Shown here: positions 22,305 to 32,332 of the stretch, piece by piece | Layout: each line of letters opens with the position of its first letter | Numbering within the stretch: the stretch's first letter is position 1 | DNA from: Apium graveolens | Taxonomy: Eukaryota > Streptophyta > Magnoliopsida > Apiales > Apiaceae | Assembly (NCBI RefSeq): GCF_009905375.1 | Contig: NC_133650.1 | Location: 141,787,135-141,851,134, forward strand | Direction of reading: 5' to 3' | Length of the DNA: 64,000 bases | The notes under the pieces: model-generated | Seen by the model: the letters and a program-made list of their open reading frames with translations, nothing else | Database searches by the model: none | What the model was told of the DNA's origin: nothing | Translations under genes and position numbers: made by a program

Positions 22305-25300
22305 TGTAATAATCCCAAAATTTTGGAAATATTGTAATCCTTATGAATAGTAAAATTTTGATGATTGTGTTAATTAGAGAAAATTGTCAGACCAACCTAT
22401 ATAGGGGCTATTTTATGGATATTCTGAGATCATATTAATACTCCATCATGTAAATGACTGTATGCAAAAATCGTCAGAATTCGAATTCGAACACTTTGAT
22501 TTTTCCCGAAAATCCACCAGATACAGAAAGAATTAAGTATAAAGTAATATGATTAAAAGGATTTCAATTCAAGGATTGTAAGAGAGTATCATTAAAGGGA
22601 TATAAAATATTAAGAAAGGTTTAGGGAAACCCAAGAAATTAAGATCCTGGATATGATCTCTCAAACGATTAACGAGAACGAGAGTTAAGCGAACCGTAAA
22701 ACAGATAAGTGACCATTAACCAAATAATTAAGCACTAATCAAGAGGATTAGAACAAGATGAGGTCATCAAGCCACAAGAACTTAACAAGTGGCAAGGAGT
22801 AGAGGTAAGCTTAGTGATGTAAGCATGATTATTGAGATAATTTACAAGAATCAATTTGGACCAAGTGTTTTAATCAAGGGAATTAACTGAGGTTAAGTTA
22901 AAGTTAAAAACACACAATTATCAAGGAAAGATAACAATTAATTCATTTTCATCACCATCTTTCTCAAGGAGAAGCTCTCTGCCTCTTTTTAAGGAAATAG
23001 AAAGTTCAAACTACTCCACTTTTTCTTTTACAAGGTAATTATCCAAGGTTCCTCATGTTAAGTTACATACACTCTAGAAATCCTAACTTCAAAATCCTTT
23101 CCTAAAGTTTTCTATAATTTATTAAAGGAGATGATGAATATTTTTTTTCTTTGAAAATAACGTTGATTTCACGGTTTAATGGTTAGATCAAGGTTACTTT
23201 GGAGTGGATCTAAGCTTCCCTAGAACTTTCAAGGCTTTTGTATTGTTTCAAGGCTCCAATGAAGGTATAAATCTCTAACCCCTTAGTGTTAAATGGATTA
23301 TTTTGAGTTCTTATGATAATTAGATGATGGATCTAGTATAGTAGTGGTATAAGCATTTTTAGATCTTGGATTGTTAAGTAATTTGTTGATTTTTTGGAGT
23401 TAAGAGTAATACTAGTTGTTCTTGATGATTCTTGGTTTTATTTGGGCTTAGTTTAATGTTTTAACTTTGTTTGATGAGTGATATTGTCATATGGTTGTAT
23501 TGAGATTGATTGGTGGTGGTTTGGTGTTGAATTCATTTGGTAAAATTTGGGAATCGCTAAGTTATAGTTGTCGTAGTGCCCAATTTTCCTTAAACTATCT
23601 TTGTACATAACAATTACACCCTGAACACTCACTTCCATAAACGGACCATTGCCATTCTTAAATAGTTTATGATTCAAGCTTTTTTTTGATATGTGGATCG
23701 CTTAGATCCTATTTATGGTTTAGGAGAAACAATCGTTTTAAGTAACAGCGTTTCACGAACGAACCCTTAACCCTCGCATAACTTTGAGACCTTGTTTAAG
23801 GCCCTTAAAATACTAAATAGAATATGAAACAATTATGTAATGTTTATTAGGAAGTTGGTAGAGGCGAAAGAGTCACCTTAAAACGTTTAACAGTTAATTT
23901 TATAAAAATGGTGCAGCCGAGGGTACGCGAGAGACTAATGTAAATCGTTAAGCGCAAAAAGCGAACGTGAGGGTGTAAATGGATAAAGTCTAGTTTCTTA
24001 AACGATCGTGGATTAATTCTGGTTTATATGTTGTTTATAGGTTACCGGACTCACACCAGACCTATTTCACCCCAGATCGAAAATTTTGCAATATATTGAA
24101 ACATGTTTATATATATATATATGCATGCCTGTTTTGAAATCTTGATATTTTATTGTCAATTCAATTGCTTATAAACTGCATAATACCTATGCAAGAGATA
24201 AACAATAGTTGCGTATACCCTTAGTATAGGGGACCCAAAGTTGAACACTTTTTCTAAACCAGGAGTCGATGTTCCCAAGTATTATATATATATATAGTTT
24301 ACTATAACGATTAATCGAATAAGGTTATTCGATAGTTTTGATTAATAATCAAACATTATTTTCAATTATTCAAATAAAGTTTTGTTATTTATTATTCATT
24401 TCAAGTATTAGTTTTAAAACTTTTACTTCATTTATTTTATAAAAACTATTCTTTATGGGAATATTATATAAATAATAATATTCAGATATTTTATAATATA
24501 TCAGATATGATTTATTTTATTAAATCATCCCTACTTCAAACATTTTCAAAAATGTTTTCGAGTCTTCAAAATAATTTTAAAAGCTAGAGCGGATCTCAAA
24601 ACTCGTTTTTAACTTAAATTTTTCCTTTCGTGGAGGGATTTAAATACTCGCTCAAAACCTAAGGGATCCGGCAACGAAGTTGCTGATTTAATAAAAGAAT
24701 TTTTGAAAATTTGCCCAACATTCGGGAATTAAGTCCATCTAAATGCGTCGGCATAGGCGACATGACAAGGTACGTCAAATCAAAGTGTAAGGGACTGGGT
24801 GATAGTCCATCAACATGCAAGAGGCCGGGTGACGGTCCAACATAAGGTCATAATGCGGCCAGGGTGATGACCGGAGAGGAATTCATCCATCTATTAGTAG
24901 ATAAAGTGACTTGATTGATATCTTTGCCTGATCAGCAAGGTATCGGGTTTATGCCAAAGCTTTCTTCCTTCCAAATTCATTGGGTATAACAACTCTGTTT
25001 ATACTTTTCATAACAAAGAGTTTCAAGGAGTGTATGAGATATATATGCATGTGTATGTGTGTGTGTGTGTGCGTGTGTGTGTATGTATATCGGGACTTAA
25101 TGAAATATCTCATAACTTCATTTCTTTTAAATGATATTTCAAAGATTAATTTTATACAAGTTTTATCTTGTAGCTTCTTCTATATGATGAACTTTTGAAA
25201 ACTTATTATACTTTGAACAATGGCAGTTCAAGTAGTTTCTCTAAAAAGGTATAAGTATATTGGATTATTTTATAACTTTATCTTTTTAAGCTTATATCCA

Positions 25301-25845
25301 GTAAGTAATTATCTTACATTTGATAAAGATTTTCAGTAAGTTATCGATTCAGATACTTGCATTATTGATTAAACTATATATTATCTTGCGAGCTGTAATG
25401 CTCATTCTTACTTCATTACATCATCACACAACAACAGTTAGGGAGGATGGCCAGACTTAAGCAAACCCAATGCAAGAGCGTTGGAAGCATCTCGCGTCTA
25501 CCTGCTGATATCGTAGCTGTCATTGCTGTAGAGGTAGATCTATCTGTAGATCAGGCATTCTGCTTTTGGGAATCAAATTATGTATAATTATAACTTGTGT
25601 TGAATAATGGAAAAGAAATGTAAACCTATTAAGTAATCATTTTGGGTTGTAATAACTTTTAAATTATGGATTCAATGACTGTTACCTATTTCAATTTCAT
25701 CTTTGAGACTATAACGTGTTGTGGAGTGTGTAGTATTGTGGGGTCACAACATGCAGTTATTTGTTTTAATTTAAGTTAAGTGATATTAATGGAAAGAAAG
25801 ACCGTGAAAACTCAGATTCCCGACCCCGAATCTGGGGGTGTTTCA
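22305..25845 (+). mobile_element. Solo LTR 2 of the long-LTR gypsy family (about 3541 bp)
   Basis: It starts TGTAATAATCCC and ends TCTGGGGGTGTTTCA, with the terminal motif mutated from TTACA. It follows solo LTR 1 along much of its length, for example at the 5' end, the GCGAACGT region, the TA run and the CGACCCCGAATC end. Compared with copy 1 it has lost about 0.7 kb and is clearly more diverged. It interrupts repeat R copy 1. Target-site copies are not clean (ATATA left, TATGT right), consistent with age. Confidence 0.78.
25046..25090. repeat. (TG)n/(GT)n microsatellite
   Basis: An imperfect GT dinucleotide run inside solo LTR 2. Confidence 0.85.
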
Positions 25846-25972
25846 TATGTGCGGTTAAATTGCTTAATGATAAACATTTTACATTGGAGGGTAAAAATGT
25901 GGTTATAGTATTATGGGACAAGAGTTTCAAGGACTATAGTGCTCAAAGGTTAATGGATTTGTTTTAAGAGTT
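25846..25972 (+). pseudogene. Repeat R copy 1 (right part), possible RPA-like OB-fold fragment
   Basis: One frame reads VKLLNDKHFTLEGKN and then VVIVLWDKSFKDYSAQRL before a stop. The pattern of a small residue run followed by VxxVLWDK resembles OB-fold segments of replication protein A large-subunit-like genes, which are abundant in plant genomes and sometimes carried by Helitrons. A second copy with stops is at 26572-26870. Only about 40 residues are visible and similarity is weak, so the family name is tentative. The left part of this repeat is at 22131-22304. Confidence 0.3.
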
Positions 25973-26571
25973 GGTGAGGTTCGTTACGTGCTTATTAGAA
26001 TTTTTGAAGTAAACAAATGGTTTGTTGTTATTATCGTGGCTTCAGAAGATGCTGTTGCCATCAGGAGTGTTGTCGGTAATCTTGGTAATCGTTGATAGTG
26101 TTGTCAATTTTAAGACCTATTTCCGTTGTGTTTCTGATTGTTCAGCGTCTTCTAGGTCCTCAGCAATATGTATAATCTAGAAGTCCAAGGTACATATATG
26201 TGGAAACAATATTTGTGAATCGAGATCTTCCTAGGTGCAATGTGTTAAGTATCATAATATAAATAGATTTGTGACCCTTTACCATGTTTCGAGGACAACC
26301 TAACTCGATTATAATATTATACATGGTTGTTTTCTATGTCCACATCTGTAATGTGTGTGAATTTGTATTTTTTGGATATTTTAAATTCTGAATGCATTTA
26401 ATATATCAGATCTGGGGCTTGATTATATAACTAAACTGGTTTTTTGCTGATATATTCTGTGCTCTATAGAGAGCAATTTAAGACATACCAATAGTTAACA
26501 TACTACATTTTAGTATATTTTTGGATTGAATATTATTCTATATGGATAATCAAAAAGCAACTAAAGACGTG
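25973..26571. other. Unassigned sequence between the two R repeats
   Basis: AT-rich, with no clear gene. A frame with FVNRDLPRCNVL (near 26210) could be a further fragment of the RPA-like sequence but is too short to name. Confidence 0.3.
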
Positions 26572-26870
26572 GTTATAGTTGATTATATTCGTGTTAGCAT
26601 TGCATTATGTTAATCTTGATAAAACTTAATTTACAATGTTTAACGAATTTTTCAGAGTTCTTAATATCTCCAAATTACTTTCATGACTCACTACAACTTT
26701 AATAGCCTTAGTCAGAACTCTCATTAGTGTTAGTATTGTATATATATATATCTGTAGATAAATTCTTGAATGATGGTCATGTTGTGTTGGAAGGTAAAAA
26801 TGTGGTTACTATGAGACAAGAGTTGAGAGAACTATAGAGCTCAAAGGTTAATGGATTTATTTCAAGAGTT
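26572..26870 (+). repeat. Repeat R, copy 2
   Basis: An uninterrupted copy of about 299 bp of the sequence split by solo LTR 2. It reads KFLNDGHVVLEGKNVV in one frame, then breaks at a stop. Both copies share order and strand, so this is a direct duplication that predates the LTR insertion. Confidence 0.6.
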
Positions 26871-26899
26871 TAATATTTTTATAAAATGCATGTACAAAT

Positions 26900-27126
26900 T
26901 GTTGGGTAATTACAAACACTACGCGCAATAATTGGACAAACCCACACAAACATTTCAATCTACTAACTTCACCTCAATTTCTATATGGATTACACTAAGA
27001 AAATGACTTAAATCAAAATATGAAAACTTAATTCCTCATATCAAGGATCAACCTCCAACAATTAGTTTTAGGGAATTGTATTAAGAACATGTCTAAAAAA
27101 AGCTTCAAACTTTTCATTTTCTAACA
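26900..27126 (-). repeat. 3' LTR of copia element E1 (227 bp)
   Basis: On the minus strand it starts TGTTAGAAAATG and ends ACCCAACA. A polypurine tract adjoins it at 27127-27139. The length fits a compact copia LTR. The 5' LTR is not in the window. The base run outside the LTR (26895-26899) is CAAAT. Confidence 0.75.
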
Positions 27127-27139
27127 ATCCCCCACAAAT
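27127..27139 (-). promoter_or_regulatory. Polypurine tract of E1
   Basis: On the minus strand ATTTGTGGGGGAT abuts the TGTTAG start of the LTR. Confidence 0.8.
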
Positions 27140-28148
27140 CCATACATAAATGCATATTAGATTTTATCATGACTTGCTTTTCAGAGTCGGTGCCCTTCCT
27201 GGTTTGAACCCTCCTAAGTCCCCTACTTTGATGGCTACCGGATATATATGAAATATTTCACCTTGAATCTCTATTCGTTTAGTGTAACCACACTCCATAG
27301 CCGATGATAAGTCAAAAGGCTATGGTGCATATCTACGGCTTTGAGACATTATGGCCACAATTGCATTCGCTTAGCTGGTCATCTCCAAAGATGTACGGCC
27401 AACATCTCGTCTTATGACTTGACCCCATTCAAAGTTTATAAATCCTGACACAACAGTTGGTGCATCAGTATATATTAAATTCTGAACGAGAACTATTTAC
27501 ATCAGATTTTATTAAAACTATTGCCAACTAGCAGTTTAAGTACCTCTTAAGGTTTATAGGGGATAGATTCAGATACATAAGAACTTATATTTAAATGGTA
27601 GATGTACTACCAATTCATCCTTAAAACTTATTATTACCATATTGAATACACTTCGAGGGATCTCCTCTCAGGTGTATTGGGTTCCCGCTGTTGATGAATT
27701 ATGATGGGTTACTAGTCCCATCCCCAACCTCGACTTAAGGACTACAGCATGCGCAAGCCCCTTAGTTAGCAGATCACCTATATTATCTTGAGTTCCAATG
27801 AAATCTATAGCAATAATCCTATCAGACACAAGACCCCTTATAGACTTCATTCTAACTTGGATGTATCTCATTATCTTAGCATTATACTTCACACTTCTGA
27901 TCCTGATAGTTTTACGGCTATTATATTAGACTGAAATGGCAGGAAGCGGTTTACTTACTATAGGTAACAGAGACATAAGCCCATGTAGCCATTCAGCCTC
28001 TGTCCTCGTGGCATCAAGTGCACACAACTCAGCCTAAAAAATAGACCGAGTAATCAAAGTCTGTCTAGAAGACTTCCAGGACACTACTCCACTTGTAAGG
28101 GTAAACACATATCAAGTCACTCCATTAGAACTAGATTTCTTAGCTATC
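27140..28148 (-). pseudogene. pol: copia RNase H of E1 (downstream half of split pol)
   Basis: On the minus strand the reading gives VVSWKSSRQT, then AELCALDATRTEAEWL, then IDFIGTQDNIGDLLTKGLAH. This is the C-terminal RNase H of a copia polyprotein, with several stops. It joins precisely to the sequence at 49087-50236: the last residues there (YNDASWI) lead into this part when the 21-kb Athila insertion is left out. The region nearer the LTR has no coding signal. The copy is dead. Confidence 0.8.
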
Positions 28149-28542
28149 TATTAAGTGGCATTTATGTCCACTTAGAATCCTCTATAAAGGCTTGAATTGG
28201 CATTTTGTACTCAAGTATTTTGTGTATTTGATTCATTTTTGTAGTATTTTGCATTTCAGGCATAAATAAGGGATCAAAGAGATTTAACATTGCTTTGATG
28301 CTAAATTGGTTTTAGGAAGGTGCTAGGGATGTTTTCTCGTAGATCGCCATCAAGAACCAGCAATTAAGACAAAAATTGGAAGTTTTTCCGGAAGGTCAGC
28401 GCGCCCGCGCGCGCGGTCGCGCCGGTTGTCAGAGTTGCAGCGCGCCCGCGCTGGTGAAGCGTGCGGTCGTGCCGGGTTGATTTCCAAGAATCCTGTTTTG
28501 AATAGAAGATTGATTTTCTGAGCTCTTGGACGATTTGGGCTG

Positions 28543-28552
28543 CTATATAAAG
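28543..28552 (+). promoter_or_regulatory. Athila 5' LTR TATA box 1
   Basis: CTATATAAAG in the first duplicate of the promoter segment. Confidence 0.65.
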
Positions 28553-28697
28553 ACAACTTAACACAGCGTGGGCGCGCCGATTGTCAGAGTTGCAGCGCGC
28601 CCGCGCTGGTGAAGCGCGCGGCCGTGCCGGGTCGATTTCCAGGAATCCTGTTTTGAATAGAACATTGATTTTCTGGGCTCGTGGAAGATTTGGGCTG

Positions 28698-28707
28698 CTA
28701 TATAAAG
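28698..28707 (+). promoter_or_regulatory. Athila 5' LTR TATA box 2
   Basis: CTATATAAAG in the second duplicate, 155 bases after the first. Confidence 0.65.
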
Positions 28708-29730
28708 ATAACTTAAAGAAGTTTTTCAGAACGGAGCTTAAGGAGAAAACATTGAGAAGACCTAAGAGCACAAATACAACCAAGGCGAAGAGGATCTAGT
28801 TTATTCTTTTGATTCTTTATTTTCAGTTGTAATCTTGGATGCTAGTTTTCATATTTTGTTGAACCTATACTCTTGTTTAACGTAATTTGATTATTATTCA
28901 GTTTTATAAAGACTTAGTTTATTATACCATGCTTTCTTGGGACCCACGGTGATGAAGAGTTTGGTTATGGGCTAATCGTTATCGTGGGATTTTAGCGGAT
29001 TTACTTATGGATTTCAATAGTTAAATTTTTTCGATACCTTAGTGTGTGGTGATTGTATGATATCCTAGTATTGGTTGTGCTTATTCGTCTTGTGAGCGTC
29101 GCGAACTTATAAGATAGCATGTTAATCTTTATTGAAGCGAAAGTGAATATAGAGGTTTAGAACTTGCCATGCTAGCATAGGTTCATGTATTTGATATGCA
29201 TGATTCGTAGGTAATTTTAACCATCTTACTTGCCCTATGTAATCACAATAGATAACTTGCACTTTAAACCGTTATGTTGTCAAATTCTATAGACATATAG
29301 GGTCTCAATATAATTGGTGTCTATTCAGCTTCCATCTCTTTTATGGATGTCTGGTAGTAGGGTATTCATTTGGCGTTTACTAGTTTCGTTTATCTGATTA
29401 GTTGTCACCACCATTGAATGCTGAAGTTAAGAACAAAAAGGATATTGAATGAAGTAGTGATGAAGTTAGAATCCCATGTTTGTATCATATAGTAAATCAA
29501 CCTTTTAATCTCTTAGTTAATTGCTTGTTAGTTAATATTATAGTTATAAAAACTCTCAACTTGGTCTCATCTTAGCATTGAATAATAACGATACCATTGT
29601 TGCATAAGTATATTAATTAAAATTAACCTAAACCAGTCTATGTGGGAATGAACTAGAATTAATTCTATATTACTTGTGATCACGTATACTTGCGTGAATA
29701 TTAGCACGTGTTTTCGTCCGAACAAGTTTT

Positions 29731-29748
29731 TGGCGCCGCTTCCGGGAA
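29731..29748 (+). promoter_or_regulatory. Athila primer-binding site
   Basis: TGGCGCCGCTTCCGGGAA lies six bases after the LTR end. It matches the TGGCGCCGTTGCCGGGGA type complementary to tRNA-Asp used by Athila elements, with a few mismatches. Confidence 0.8.
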
Positions 29749-29897
29749 CTCGGTGTTAATTTTTAGTTTATGTGCTTGACATCCGTGGTCGTTAAAGTTC
29801 CCTGACTCGGATATTTTACTTACTTGTTTGCTTGTATCTTTTTCAGGTACTCTAGAGAGCGTGTATGTAAACCTGTTCCCGATCTCGCAAGATAACA

Positions 29898-31495
29898 ATG
29901 GATAAAGTGGAGGAGGAAGTTTTAGTAGAGGAAGAAATTCTTGTAGAAGAGGAGAAAGTTGAAGAAGAAGCTCTTGTTGCAATGGGTGAATCAGAAGCAA
30001 ATACAAAGGCTTTGATGGACTACTTTCAGCCGAAAATCAATGATATTCAGTCTAGCATTGTCAGACCTGCCATCGCGGCTAACACTTTTGAAATCAATGC
30101 TAACACGATTTAGATGGTGCAGAAATCGGTTCAGTTTTGGGGTCCTCCGACGGAAGATCCTAATATGCATATTAGAGATTTCATCGAGATTTACGACACT
30201 TTCAAATTTAGCAATATCTCTGAAGATGCTATTAAGTTGAGGCTTTTCCCATTCTCTCTGAGGGATAAAGCTAAGTGCTGGTTGCATTCTCTACCACCAG
30301 GCTCTATCACCAAGTGGGAAGACCTTGCTTAGAAGTTTCTCACTAAATTCTTCCATATGGCGAAGACAGTTGCAATCAGAAATGCTCTTACTCAATTTGC
30401 GCAGCAATCGGGAGAATCTTTGTGTGAAGCTTGGGATCGTTATAAGTAGATGCTTAGAAAGTGTCCTCATCATAGGATTCCTGACTGGATGCTCATTAAC
30501 TACTTTTATAATGGTTTGGGCGCGACTTTTAGACCAATGCTTGATGCAGTATCAGGTGGAGCCTTATGGACTAAGAGCTACGAGAAAGCTTATCACTTGA
30601 TTAAACTGATGGCTACTAATGAAAACCAGAATCCTTCTCAGAGACTAACTCAAGGCAAAGTAGCAGGAATTCTGGAGGTAGATGCAACTACTGCTATAGC
30701 TGCTCAGTTAGGCTTTGACGATGAAGGTGGATTCTTTGGCTAATTAGGGAGTTAATCAGATCACTAGTGTCTGTGAGCTTTGAGCTGGTCCACATGAGTC
30801 GGAGTAGTGTGCTATTTCTAGTGAATCAGCTCAGTTTGTGAGCAACTTTCAGAGGTCGCAGCAACCAGTTCCAGCCACCTATCATCCCAACAACCATAAT
30901 CATCCTAACTTCAGCTGGAGCAACACTCAGAATATGGTGCAGCAGCCTTATCAGCAGTATGCAGCAAAGCAATACAACCCTCCTAGTTTTCAGCAAACGC
31001 AATACGCACCAAGACAACAACTCCAACTGCAAAAATCTAATGAAAAATCTGAATTGGAGGAGCTGAGGCTCATGTGCAAGAGCCAAGCGGTTTCTATTTA
31101 GACTGTGGAAAATCAAATTTGGCAGATTGCCAATGCCTTGCTGAATTGATAACTTGGTACACTCCCTAGTAACACAGAAGTGCCAGGAAAGAAGGAAGCA
31201 AAAGAGCAGGTTAAGGCAATTACATTGAGGTCTGGGAAGGTTGCAAGCCAAGAAAAAGCTCAAGTTCCAGAATCTGAAGATGTGGTTGAAGAAGAAGTGT
31301 AGAAGGAAGCAAAAGTGGAACCAAGGAAGAAAACTGTGGAACACACTCCTCCTGAGGGTAATACAGGGGAGAAACAGGTCTATCATCCACCTCCTTTTCC
31401 TAAAAGACTGCAGAAGCAAAAGTTGGATAAGCAGTTTGCTAAGTTTCTGGAGTTGTTCATGAAACTTTATATCAACATACCTTTTGCTGAAGAGT
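29898..31495 (+). pseudogene. gag: Athila gag
   Basis: The ATG at 29898 opens a frame with an acidic Glu-rich start. It is followed by the Athila gag core: RLFPFSLRDKAKCWL, HSLPPGSITKWEDLA, CEAWDRYK and LRKCPHHRIPDWM. In-frame TAG codons sit at 30111-30113, 30330-30332 and 30447-30449, and the frame stops at 30741-30743. Further gag-like Gln/Asn-rich sequence continues in other frames to about 31495, including VKAITLRSGK and the YHPPPFPKRLQK run that normally lies before the protease. The protease then fails to follow: sequence jumps directly to the middle of RT, so an internal deletion removed protease and the first RT motifs. The protein would have formed the particle core; this copy cannot. 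Confidence 0.85.
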
Positions 31496-32332
31496 TTCTT
31501 TTGGTTTGTGTGGTGCACCTGCCACATTTCAGAAATGCATATTGGCTATCTTCTTTAACATGATTGGTCAGAATGTGGAGGTGTTTATGGATGATTTCTC
31601 TATATTTGGTGATTCTTTTGATGAGTGCTTGCAAAATCTTGGCACCGTTCTAAAAGGTGTGTTGTGACCAATCTGGTGCTCAATTGGGAGAAATGTCACT
31701 TTATGGTGCAACATGGCATCATTCTTGGGAACAAGGTCTCTAGTAAGGGTCTTGAGGTGGACAAAGCCAAGGTGGGTGTCATTGAAAACCTTCCTCCACC
31801 AATTTCTGTTAAGGAAGTCCGCGGCTTTCTTGGTCATGCGGGTTTCTATCGATGGTTCATCAAGGACTTCTCTAAAATTTCTAAACCCTTGTGCAATCTT
31901 TTAGAGAAAGATGTCCTTTTTAAGTTTGATGATGAGTGCCTAGCTGCTTTTGAGATCTTAAAGAAGAGTTTAATCACGACACCTGTCATAACTACACCTG
32001 ATTGGAATGAACATTTTGAAATGATGTGCGATGCAAGTGACTATGCAGTTGGAGTATTTCTTCGGCAGAGGAAGAAAAACATATTTCATGTGGTCTACTA
32101 TGCTATTAAGACCCTCAATGGTGCTCAACTGAACTATACTACTACTGAAAAAGAACTCTTAGCCATTGTCTACGGTTTTAAAAAGTTTCGATTTTATTTT
32201 CTTGGGTTGAAGGTGATAGTTTTCACTGATCACACTACTATTCTCTATCTCGTCTCGAAGAAGGACTTGAAGCCTAGATTGATTCGATGGGTTCTTTTAC
32301 TTCAAGAGTTTGAGTTGGAGATCAAGGACAGG
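31496..32332 (+). pseudogene. pol: Athila RT (C-terminal part) and RNase H, first part
   Basis: The sequence reads FGLCGAPATFQKC and then the catalytic FMDDFS (31584-31595). After a frame change near 31660 it continues through [26 protein letters not shown], the RNase H start ([11 protein letters not shown]) and [13 protein letters not shown], to FELEIKDR at 32332. There the frame is cut by solo LTR 3, and it resumes with KGTENQVAGHLSRLE at 36191. The longest open stretch is 255 codons (31625-32392, including LTR sequence at the end). The first RT motifs are missing, so it could not have been active after that deletion. Confidence 0.87.

Larger units (their letters stand above)
28396..28715 (+). 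repeat. Tandem duplication of U3/TATA segment
   Basis: TTGTCAGAGTTGCAGCGCGC occurs at 28426 and at 28581, and CTATATAAAGA occurs at 28543 and 28698, both 155 bases apart. The 3' LTR has a single copy (TATA at 48059). The CpG-rich GCGCGCCCGCG blocks stand out against the AT-rich surroundings. Confidence 0.85.
28149..29724 (+). repeat. Athila 5' LTR (1576 bp) with 155-bp promoter duplication
   Basis: It starts TATTAAGTGGC, where the 3' LTR has TGTTAAGTGGC, so the terminal TG is mutated. It ends CGTCCGAACA. It matches the 3' LTR over its length except for a tandem duplication of about 155 bases (roughly 28406-28560 and 28561-28715), which explains most of the length difference. Each duplicate carries a CpG-rich block and a TATA box. 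Many single-base differences separate the two LTRs, so the insertion is old. Confidence 0.85.

Noticed and set aside
22305..25845. Clean 5-bp target-site duplication for solo LTR 2
   Set aside because: Left ATATA and right TATGT do not match; the boundaries rest on the LTR ends and on the interrupted repeat.
28364..28783. 139-codon open frame on the minus strand with repeated residues
   Set aside because: It lies across the duplicated CpG-rich promoter segment of the Athila LTR; the repeated residues come from the DNA duplication and low stop density of GC-rich sequence.
30826..31527. 233-codon open frame on the minus strand
   Set aside because: Antisense to Athila gag; the gag reading on the plus strand matches known motifs, the minus frame is only composition.
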